Part shown: positions 13,992-20,060 of the stretch, piece by piece
Layout: every line of letters starts with the position of its first letter
Numbering within the stretch: position 1 is the first letter of the stretch
Virus record (IMG/VR): IMGVR_UViG_3300036652_000642
Location: 1 to 20,060 of that record
DNA from: a virus
DNA: 20,060 nt
Direction: 5' to 3' (one strand)
Translations under genes and position numbers: made by a program
Notes under the pieces: model-generated
What the model saw: only the letters and a program-made list of their open reading frames with translations
The model's database searches: none
What the model was told of the DNA's origin: nothing

Positions 13992-14216
13992 TTAATCTTT
14001 AGCTTTGGAGGCTCTTGCTACAGTTGACGCAGGAGTTACGGTCTGTTGACCGAGAGCTGCTGCAGCCATTTGAGCAGACAGCGACTGCTGTAGCTCCTCG
14101 ACTCGAATGTTTAAAAGAATATTCTGTAGCTGAATATCAGAAATAATTGCCTGATACTTAGCTACAATCTTATTGATATCAATAGTTGGTTGTTCTGACA
14201 ACGGAATCATCTCCAC
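13992..14216 (-). CDS. Small helical protein upstream of the portal
   Basis: 74 aa from a GTG at 14214-14216, or 72 aa from the ATG at 14208-14210. Neither start has a well-spaced ribosome site. The frame overlaps the preceding 56-aa gene by ~38 nt, so translational coupling probably sets the start. Residues ~14-48 form a helix with regular hydrophobics (I-V-A-K-Y-Q-A-I-I-S-D-I-Q-L-Q-N-I-L-L-N-I-R-V-E-E-L) likely to make a coiled coil. The C-terminal ~20 residues are Thr/Ala/Ser/Lys-rich. No function is recognised. Confidence 0.65.
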   Translation of the reverse strand: MEMIPLSEQPTIDINKIVAKYQAIISDIQLQNILLNIRVEELQQSLSAQMAAAALGQQTVTPASTVARASKAKD

Positions 14217-14349
14217 GTACTTGGGCTAGGATCATAAACTTTACTTCTTCTAACCAGAATACTACATTAGGAATGTCGAGATTACCAATATCCCAGACTA
14301 CCTGATCATCTTTAATGGTGATCTTTATTTCTGCAATGGTTTCGGACAT
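14179..14349 (-). CDS. Small hypothetical protein (56 aa), probably leaderless
   Basis: Found by direct translation. The product runs M-S-E-T-I-A-E-I-K-I-T-I-K-D-D to R-T-T-N-Y. It alternates hydrophobic and polar residues (E-I-K-I-T-I, Q-V-V-W-D-I), then has a hydrophobic helix (V-V-F-W-L-E-E-V-K-F-M-I-L-A). No Shine-Dalgarno sequence precedes the ATG, but TGATATAAT ends 6 nt upstream. Without this frame and the one at 14371-14520 there would be a ~314-nt hole in an otherwise packed region. Its end overlaps the 74-aa gene. It is not recognised. Confidence 0.6.
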   Translation of the reverse strand: MSETIAEIKITIKDDQVVWDIGNLDIPNVVFWLEEVKFMILAQVRGDDSVVRTTNY

Positions 14350-14355
14350 ATATAG

Positions 14356-14365
14356 ATTATATCAG
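14356..14365 (-). promoter_or_regulatory. Extended -10-like element (TGATATAAT) before the 56-aa gene
   Basis: The minus strand reads AATCTGATATAATCTATAT and then ATG. TATAAT with TG one base upstream is a textbook extended -10, and the start codon is 6 nt away, implying a leaderless mRNA. The upstream sequence matches the site at 6820 (TCTGATATA). Confidence 0.55.
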
Positions 14366-14370
14366 ATTAT

Positions 14371-14520
14371 TTAACTAGGACGAGGGATAATCTCGGCGTG
14401 CTGTTCTAACCACGTAACCGCATCATCAGCTGCTCTCGCTTGATCAAAATCATCTTTAGTATAAGTGCCTTCGACCCATTCATATGAGCCATTATCATTC
14501 TTGTATATTTTTATAGTCAT
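14371..14520 (-). CDS. Small hypothetical protein (49 aa)
   Basis: Found by direct translation. The product runs M-T-I-K-I-Y-K-N-D-N-G to I-I-P-R-P-S. It begins with a strand and an N-D-N-G turn, then Y-E-W-V-E-G-T-Y, then an acidic helix (D-D-F-D-Q-A-R-A-A-D-D-A-V-T-W-L-E-Q-H). An AAGG ribosome site 8 nt before the ATG overlaps the stop of the fibre gene, so it is co-translated with it. It might be a fibre chaperone or unrelated; I do not recognise it. Confidence 0.65.
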   Translation of the reverse strand: MTIKIYKNDNGSYEWVEGTYTKDDFDQARAADDAVTWLEQHAEIIPRPS

Positions 14521-14530
14521 AATTTAAACC

Positions 14531-15889
14531 TTAGTATCCCCAAGCTATCCAATTAACACGAATGGTACCACCTAGTGAAGCATTATTGTAATCAGCATGA
14601 AGGTTGAATCCAGAGGTAGTCAATGGATTCACCAATGACAATACAATAGGTATGGTTCCGCTCCAATCACCATCGCATATTACCACACTACTACAAGCTC
14701 CAGGAAATCCTGACGGGAATGTAACAGTGCCAAATCCACTGCCATTAGTCGTAATAACTGAAGTCCCAAATTGTACTAACCATCCGTTACCACCAAATGG
14801 TACCATGGGAGCATAATGTCCACTTATACCAGTGAAACCACCCGGTGAAGAGATAACGCCTGATGTTGTACTTATAGTTCCATTTGCCGAAATGGGGCCA
14901 TTACTAACTATCGATGTAGTACCAGTTATTGTATGACCAGTAATATTTCCTGATCCAGTACTGAGACTTGCACCAACTATATTGCCTGAAGTATCAACAT
15001 GGAAGTCACTATTTCCAAGATAGAACGAAGATGCGGTAATTTGACCGGCTGCAGTTAGCGTAGAAGATAAGGTAGCTGCACCACCCAAACTCAAAGTACT
15101 ACTAGCGATTAAACTGCCACCCACAGTGGTATTGCCCGTTAAGGATAGATTCCCCGTGATAGTACTATTGCCAGTTATCGCAGCTCCACCGCTTGTAGCA
15201 ACTAAACCCTGAACAGCCGTTACCTTACCCGTGGTATTTACATTACCCGTTACACCTACGTTACCGGTTATAGAACCGCCACCAGCTGTAACACTCAATC
15301 CATTATGGGCTGTAAGCGTTTGATTAGTAGTAATACCTAAAGTATCACTAATTCCAGAACTATTAAGAGTACCACTAAAATATCCTTGCCCACTGACAGT
15401 TAAGTTACCTAAAATACTTAAATTGCCACCCACCGTAGAAATAGATACCTGATCAGGAAAGGCATGAACGGGAATCCATGTTGCCGTCGCTACATTATAG
15501 ATAAATCCAATTGCGCTTGAGTTATTGGGTGTAGGATCTGGTCCCCAAGTTGTAGCGTAAGACGAATTCCAGACTACACTATGACCACCACTAGAGTCTT
15601 GCGTAAATACAAACACTAAAGGTAAAGAATACGAGGCTGCATTAATAGCTGCTGATATTTGAACATCACCAGTTAGTGCGCCTATAACAATAACATTACC
15701 CTTGGATAAATCTGGAACTATAACTGGAGAATATGCCATAACCTGCTGAAGTAGTGCAGTTTCCATGGCTACGATAGCATCGTTAGCTACAGAGTGCATC
15801 AAGTGGTGAGGCTGCGCGGCGTTCTGTGGAGTATTGGGACCCGGATCAATAAATGAATCTATGCCGCTAGGGAAGACTGAATTAGACAT
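14531..15889 (-). CDS. Tail fibre / receptor-binding protein
   Basis: 452 aa. It probably binds the host surface. The N-terminus has P-Q-N-A-A-Q-P-H-H-L-M-H-S-V-A-N-D-A-I, common in fibre bases. Residues ~60-148 match a prophage-fibre module (G-N-V-I-V-I-G-A-L-T-G-D-V-Q-I, F-V-F-T-Q-D-S-S-G-G-H-S-V-V-W, F-I-Y-N-V-A-T-A-T-W-I-P). Residues ~150-350 are beta-solenoid-like repeats of G-N-L-T-V-S-G / G-N-V-G-V-T-G type. Residues ~365-452 match the gp53-like C-terminal domain, with W-L-V-Q-F-G-T, G-T-V-T-F-P-S-G-F and the hallmark ending V-N-W-I-A-W-G-Y. The start has no Shine-Dalgarno sequence; TTACTAT ends 7 nt upstream, so the mRNA is likely leaderless. Confidence 0.82.
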   Translation of the reverse strand: MSNSVFPSGIDSFIDPGPNTPQNAAQPHHLMHSVANDAIVAMETALLQQVMAYSPVIVPDLSKGNVIVIGALTGDVQISAAINAASYSLPLVFVFTQDSSGGHSVVWNSSYATTWGPDPTPNNSSAIGFIYNVATATWIPVHAFPDQVSISTVGGNLSILGNLTVSGQGYFSGTLNSSGISDTLGITTNQTLTAHNGLSVTAGGGSITGNVGVTGNVNTTGKVTAVQGLVATSGGAAITGNSTITGNLSLTGNTTVGGSLIASSTLSLGGAATLSSTLTAAGQITASSFYLGNSDFHVDTSGNIVGASLSTGSGNITGHTITGTTSIVSNGPISANGTISTTSGVISSPGGFTGISGHYAPMVPFGGNGWLVQFGTSVITTNGSGFGTVTFPSGFPGACSSVVICDGDWSGTIPIVLSLVNPLTTSGFNLHADYNNASLGGTIRVNWIAWGY

Positions 15890-15896
15890 GTTTTAT

Positions 15897-15903
15897 ATAG
15901 TAA
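15897..15903 (-). promoter_or_regulatory. TTACTAT promoter-like element of the fibre gene
   Basis: The minus strand reads AAGG-TTACTAT-ATAAAAC and then ATG. It is the closest copy to a start codon (7 nt), placing the expected transcription start at or beside the ATG. It lies in the 16-nt gap after the 702-aa gene. Confidence 0.6.
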
Positions 15904-15905
15904 CC

Positions 15906-18014
15906 TTATGTAGTTGAGTCAATTATAAGACCTAATGAAGCCAACGAAGTAATAAGACTAGTCAAGGCTGCATTGCCGCCCCTTGATCCAGTAACGGTTG
16001 GTCGACTAATAGGTGTTTGACCATAAAACCCCATTTGGGCACCCGATATATTAACGGCAGATGTGGCAGTTATTAGTATATTTTGAAAAGCTTCTAGTCG
16101 AAGATTACCAGATACTCCCCCCGCACCGGCTTGTACACTTAAATCAGCGGAAGTCGTTTGTAAGTTAATACTGCCACTACCTTGTTGTAGAATATCAATA
16201 TCACTACTATTTTGTTCTTGTATTCTGATACCACTAGTAGTAGAATCGTCTACTATGCTAATGCCACCGGTACCCCCCAATCCGAGTGGCCCACCCGCAT
16301 TGGCCTCGATACTTAACTGCCCTGATCCCATTTCTGCGATCACAATACCTGTTGTAGAAGTATCACTTATAAACAGACCACCGGTACTAACGGTACCTAT
16401 AGATCCATCTACTCCATTCCCATTAGTTAATGCACCGCCGACAATAATTCGCGCAACACTTACCTCAGGATTACCCTGATAAGCGTCTAGGGCAATTCCA
16501 TATCCTATACCTTGATCATCTGAAATAAAAGTCCCAATTCCGGATGCACTACTAATATATACTTCACCCGGATTAATACCCAGTCCAGAACTGAGTGGAT
16601 AATTTATACCACCAACAACTCTTCCTAAATTACTTGAACTATTAATATGAACACTACCGCCATCTGTAGTTTTAATATAGACATTCGCAGGGCCATATTC
16701 GCTAATAAAAATATCGTTTGTGGAGGTGTCAGTTAAACTAATACCTGACGTAGTTACATAATTAGATAAATCTAAGGTCCCCCCACCCGAATCAGTATCA
16801 CTATACCAAGCTGGAGTAGCTGAATTATAATCTGTTATTGTTAGATACTGGGGATGGCACTGTAGATTGAGAGTGTTATCTAGTTTTAGATGATCGGCAT
16901 TGAACGATGGAGTAGCGGAAGGAATAACTCCACCTGCGGCAACTTCACTAAAGAAAGTCAATGCTGCTGGTGAATCTGTTGCCTGAATCATAACTCCAGA
17001 CACACCAGAAGGTACAGGTACCCCGTGTGTAGATAGCTGATCAATCCAGTTACGGAATGAATCACGGTTAATAATATCCGTCATGATAGTATCAACCTGA
17101 TTAGCTAAAAATTGTATTCTACTTTGCTGATCTACTAAAGCGCTATGTAAATTTTGGTTAGTCGCATCTATAGATGAGTTAAGAACAGAACCAAGTACTC
17201 CCGAATATATAGGGAGCATCTGTGAAGCTACATTCTGCCTGAATTGCAGAGCCGGTTCAAGAAACTGGCTATAGAAAACAGCAGCGCTTGACGCAAAGTT
17301 TGTGTTTAAAGTGTGTATATTCTGATTAAGCTGTATATTAAGCTTATTTAGATTAACTTGAAACAGTGCTTGTGCGTTTTGGGCATCTCCCTGGGATAGC
17401 TGGGCTGTTTCGGTCGAGGAGAGGATGACACCTTGGTTTTGGAATACGTTTTGCGCGTTTTGTACTTGTGTGTTAAGGGAGGTGAGTAAGTCTTGGAATA
17501 GTTCGGCAATACGTTGTTCCGACGAGTCAACTATGCCCCCTGAGAGATTGTTCGTAATGAAGCCATTTACATAACCGACTTCGGCAATGAGGACTTGAAC
17601 AACCGGGAGTAGGTCAATTGCGTCGTTCCCTCCGACATTCTGGGCTGCTGCCAGATAGGCGTTAGTAATTATTGTTGCGGCCGTAGAAGTATGGCCCAAC
17701 AGGTAATTATAGTAATTGAAAGTGACGTAATTGGGTGGGGATCCTAGCTGAATCGGCCAAGTTTGAGCTACTGCTGCGGCTAGGGTGGTATCTGATATAG
17801 TTACCGGTAAAGCTAACCCATCCATTGCAGAAACCAGTTGCTGCTGCAGTGATATAAGATTGCTTTGTACAGAATTTATTAAGCTTTGTATCGTCGCTAA
17901 GTTAGCGTAAGTAGGTTGAAAGGTGGGTGGCTTAAACCACTCCACACCTTTGCTATGTTGACCTAAGGGTGCTGATACATCTAATGGATTTTTGGGTGTA
18001 TCAAATGCTGCCAT
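15906..18014 (-). CDS. Long fibre or head-fibre protein with beta-repeat stalk
   Basis: 702 aa. Residues ~35-330 are mainly helical and Gln/Asn-rich (e.g. L-I-N-S-V-Q-S-N-L-I-S-L-Q-Q-Q-L), compatible with a trimeric coiled-coil stalk. Residues ~410-660 hold repeats of G-I-S-L-T-D-T-S-T-N-D-I-F-I-S-E type (also G-L-F-I-S-D-T-S-T-T-G-I-V-I-A-E and G-I-S-I-V-D-D-S-T-T-S-G-I-R-I-Q-E), suggesting a beta-prism or solenoid. The end (663-702), F-Y-G-Q-T-P-I-S-R-P-T-V-T-G-S-R-G-G, then A-L-T-S-L-I-T-S-L-A-S-L-G-L-I, is a widespread fibre C-terminal motif in phages, including proteins called head fibres. Whether it decorates the head or tail is open. It starts directly after the terminase stop and is probably co-transcribed with it. 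Confidence 0.72.
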   Translation of the reverse strand: MAAFDTPKNPLDVSAPLGQHSKGVEWFKPPTFQPTYANLATIQSLINSVQSNLISLQQQLVSAMDGLALPVTISDTTLAAAVAQTWPIQLGSPPNYVTFNYYNYLLGHTSTAATIITNAYLAAAQNVGGNDAIDLLPVVQVLIAEVGYVNGFITNNLSGGIVDSSEQRIAELFQDLLTSLNTQVQNAQNVFQNQGVILSSTETAQLSQGDAQNAQALFQVNLNKLNIQLNQNIHTLNTNFASSAAVFYSQFLEPALQFRQNVASQMLPIYSGVLGSVLNSSIDATNQNLHSALVDQQSRIQFLANQVDTIMTDIINRDSFRNWIDQLSTHGVPVPSGVSGVMIQATDSPAALTFFSEVAAGGVIPSATPSFNADHLKLDNTLNLQCHPQYLTITDYNSATPAWYSDTDSGGGTLDLSNYVTTSGISLTDTSTNDIFISEYGPANVYIKTTDGGSVHINSSSNLGRVVGGINYPLSSGLGINPGEVYISSASGIGTFISDDQGIGYGIALDAYQGNPEVSVARIIVGGALTNGNGVDGSIGTVSTGGLFISDTSTTGIVIAEMGSGQLSIEANAGGPLGLGGTGGISIVDDSTTSGIRIQEQNSSDIDILQQGSGSINLQTTSADLSVQAGAGGVSGNLRLEAFQNILITATSAVNISGAQMGFYGQTPISRPTVTGSRGGNAALTSLITSLASLGLIIDSTT

Positions 18015-19958
18015 TTAAAAACTTCTTCTACTCACCTTTGGTGTTGCTCGACCTTTTGTAGCCGCAAATGCACGACGGACCAATACAGGACCATTCTGAT
18101 CGTTTAATGCTACACGCGAAGTACTCTCGTCAGTGTCTGCTTTAACTAAGGATTGAAATATATTACCTTGTATGATTGTACCATAACGCGCGAGATTGAG
18201 TTTCATTAAATCCCCATAGTTCTGCGTTATAGCAAGACACGCTAAAATTAGCGCATCATGAGCATGGTCTACAGAGTTATCACCCGGCTCGAATACAGGA
18301 CGACCGGCTTCTGTGACATGCTTAATACGATAACCTACTAATTGCGTATACAATTCCTGATCCTTGGCCGAGAAGTAAATATATTCTTTTTCCAAGAAGT
18401 TATGTAGGTTGTCTACCATAAATGGTTTGATCGGCTTCTTGTCCTTCTGGAAAGTTTCTGGATCTGTAAGCTCAATAGCTTCACCGAAGGCAATACGCTT
18501 AACGACTTTACGTAACTTAGTTTCTGGATGAAGCTCCCCATGCTTGTGAAGCATTTCGATCTGAGTTTCACCAGCTCCAGCATCTGCGTAGATATGTCTA
18601 AAGTTAAAGACCTTATGCAGTGCGATAATCCGCTTCACCGCATTCAGATAAGAATACTCATCTTTACGAGTTTCTTCTCTGAAAATACACTTAACCTTGT
18701 TGCGGAACTGTGGATCTTCATATCTAGAACCACAGACTTCCAGAACAACCATATTTGTACCAGCACCATACTTATCCCAGTCAATACCCATGACATAGAA
18801 TGAGTCGCTAGAATTAGATGGAATCGGCTTGGTATAATCCCAACACTTCCATCCAGGCTTAGTTGCGTGTGGATCTTCTGGATCGTCTGGGAATTCATCC
18901 TGAAGGAACTGGCGATCTAGATAACGGCGAGGATAAACACCAGTTACATCTTCGCCCCAGTCAGCTTCAAATTCGTGAGCATAATCATTTACCGAATACT
19001 GGCCTCTCATTTCATCTTCAGTATCTTGAGTCCAGAAAGGGTTACACATAGAAGGGAACCAGAACTCAGTAAAACGAGGATTATGCGCGAACTCCCAGAA
19101 AGGCGTAGTGCGCTGACCAGTTGGGGTTGATGCGGCGATCAGAACCTTTTCTTCCTGACCTTCCCTAGTTGTCTGGAGCATAGCATACAAAGAAGTAATG
19201 TCATCTGGATGCATATAGTCTAACTCATCTAGCACAAGTACATCTGCTTCCTGACCACGGACAATGTTGGCCTTACCACCAGAGTTAACCCCCGAAGAGA
19301 AGAACTTAATTTCAGATCCGTTTGATAACTCAATCTTATACTGAGGTGAAGTTACGTTTCTAGAAATTGAGTCTTCTATTATAGGACTTGCTTGAACGAA
19401 TTCAAGAATTGACTTATAGATCAGTCCACCCTGTTCTTTCTGGGGTGTAATGATTAGACATTTAGCATTGTTATGAATATAAGCCCAATGGAGAAGAAAC
19501 AAAGCCAATGAGTACGACTTGCCACTTCGTCGTCCTTGACGGAGTACTTTTCTAATAGAGGGATGACGTAATACAAGTACTTGATAAACTCTTGGCTGAA
19601 TCGGATTGCCATCAGGATCTTTAAGTACTGAACGCGCCCATGTAACCGGATCTTTAGCTATGTGGATCTTACGTTGCTGTTCTTCGTCTAAGCCAGCTGC
19701 GGTCAATTCTCTCTTAATCTTAAATGGTTCATCAATAAGTAGACTTAACTCCTCACGAGTTAAGGGCTTACCCTGAATATACTCACCAGCCTCTGGGCCT
19801 GATTCCCATTTAAGGTGCCGAAGCTTATGCTTAAATACAAACTCAATTCTCTCGACACCACGAAGAAGATCCGGATTCTGATCTCCAATTATCTCTAGAA
19901 GCTCTTCTCTTGTTAGACTATCTACAAGCTTCTGTCTGAATGGATCTAAACCTCTCAT
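18015..19958 (-). CDS. Terminase large subunit
   Basis: 647 aa. It is the ATP-driven motor and nuclease that packages the genome. The ATPase domain has Walker A at 141-148 (Q-G-R-R-S-G-K-S), Walker B at 239-246 (D-V-L-V-L-D-E-L, with D244 and E245) and coupling motif III at 276-281 (A-S-T-P-T-G). The RNase H-like nuclease has its three acidic groups: D393 (G-I-D-W-D), D459 (I-Y-A-D-A-G-A-G) and D564/D568 (N-S-V-D-H-A-H-D-A-L). Length is normal for the family and all key residues are present. An N-terminal extension of ~100 residues, partly helical, precedes the ATPase. The start lies 3 nt after the stop of the upstream gene, with no clear ribosome site, so coupling is likely. Confidence 0.95.
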   Translation of the reverse strand: MRGLDPFRQKLVDSLTREELLEIIGDQNPDLLRGVERIEFVFKHKLRHLKWESGPEAGEYIQGKPLTREELSLLIDEPFKIKRELTAAGLDEEQQRKIHIAKDPVTWARSVLKDPDGNPIQPRVYQVLVLRHPSIRKVLRQGRRSGKSYSLALFLLHWAYIHNNAKCLIITPQKEQGGLIYKSILEFVQASPIIEDSISRNVTSPQYKIELSNGSEIKFFSSGVNSGGKANIVRGQEADVLVLDELDYMHPDDITSLYAMLQTTREGQEEKVLIAASTPTGQRTTPFWEFAHNPRFTEFWFPSMCNPFWTQDTEDEMRGQYSVNDYAHEFEADWGEDVTGVYPRRYLDRQFLQDEFPDDPEDPHATKPGWKCWDYTKPIPSNSSDSFYVMGIDWDKYGAGTNMVVLEVCGSRYEDPQFRNKVKCIFREETRKDEYSYLNAVKRIIALHKVFNFRHIYADAGAGETQIEMLHKHGELHPETKLRKVVKRIAFGEAIELTDPETFQKDKKPIKPFMVDNLHNFLEKEYIYFSAKDQELYTQLVGYRIKHVTEAGRPVFEPGDNSVDHAHDALILACLAITQNYGDLMKLNLARYGTIIQGNIFQSLVKADTDESTSRVALNDQNGPVLVRRAFAATKGRATPKVSRRSF

Positions 19959-19961
19959 AAC

Positions 19962-20060
19962 TTAATATCCCATTTCTGATCCAGCAAAGTGCGAATACAT
20001 TGGTCCTGCTTCATTTCCGAGAATAGAACGAGCATTTAACCTAGAACTAGCAATTGCCTC
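19962..20060 (-). CDS. 3' end of an upstream gene (partial, 32 codons)
   Basis: An open frame enters from the window edge and ends with TAA at 19962-19964. The readable C-terminus is E-A-I-A-S-S-R-L-N-A-R, then A-G-P-M-Y-S-H-F-A-G-S-E-M-G-Y. It ends three bases before the terminase start, as in a tight operon. A small terminase subunit is a common neighbour here, but the 32 residues do not identify it. The true 5' part lies outside the window. Confidence 0.6.
   Translation of the reverse strand, partial: EAIASSRLNARSILGNEAGPMYSHFAGSEMGY

Noticed and set aside
17348-17530. 60-aa minus-strand frame inside the 702-aa gene
   Set aside because: It is a second-frame shadow of an Asn/Gln-rich stretch, giving a Lys/Pro/Thr-rich product without a ribosome site or any recognisable domain.
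17709-17715. Exact TTACTAT copy inside the 702-aa gene
   Set aside because: It encodes part of N-Y-Y-N-Y and no gene starts nearby downstream on the minus strand, so it is best explained by coding.

Overview
The window is a compact virion-morphogenesis region of a tailed phage (Caudoviricetes), read entirely on the minus strand, so gene order runs from high to low coordinates. Two sheath-like proteins point to a contractile (myovirus-type) tail. The host is probably an actinobacterium. The lysin-like protein ends in three copies of a repeat of the type G-Y-W-L-V-A-x-D-G-G-V-F-x-F-G-D-A, which is common in actinobacterial proteins, and several genes look leaderless, which is frequent in Actinobacteria. 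The DNA is moderately AT-rich by eye. I see no tRNA, integrase, IS element or CRISPR array.

Layout in transcription order: the 3' end of an upstream gene (19962-20060); large terminase (18015-19958); two fibre/appendage proteins (15906-18014, 14531-15889); three very small genes (14371-14520, 14179-14349, 13992-14216); portal (12148-13941); a small coiled-coil protein; a GT-A-type glycosyltransferase (11088-11879); a 114-aa protein; a 51-aa zinc-binding protein (10513-10668); a protease-scaffold fusion (8856-10466); a probable decoration protein (8127-8837); the major capsid protein (6893-7957); a conserved small phage protein (6454-6813); a lysin-like hydrolase with C-terminal repeats (5557-6453); then a neck/tail operon consisting of an Ig-like/adaptor protein, a stopper-like protein, sheath-like protein 1, a tail-terminator-like protein and sheath protein 2 (56-1414). 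A gene that may be the tail tube or another tail protein probably starts at position 26 and runs out of the window.

Genes occupy almost everything. Non-coding DNA totals about 0.74 kb and no gap exceeds 170 bp. These gaps are organised. Three strong hairpin terminators follow the decoration protein, the capsid protein and the lysin-like gene. The heptamer TTACTAT occurs in seven intergenic gaps upstream of minus-strand genes, with one further copy inside a coding region. Two other genes have TGATATA(A/C)T six bases before the start codon. Genes with the element 6-10 nt from the start lack a Shine-Dalgarno sequence; genes with it 31-105 nt away have one. The simplest reading is a phage-wide late-promoter element driving a series of separately promoted cassettes, some leaderless. 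This is the main novelty here, together with the paired sheath-like genes, the glycosyltransferase inside the head module, and three small genes found by direct translation.
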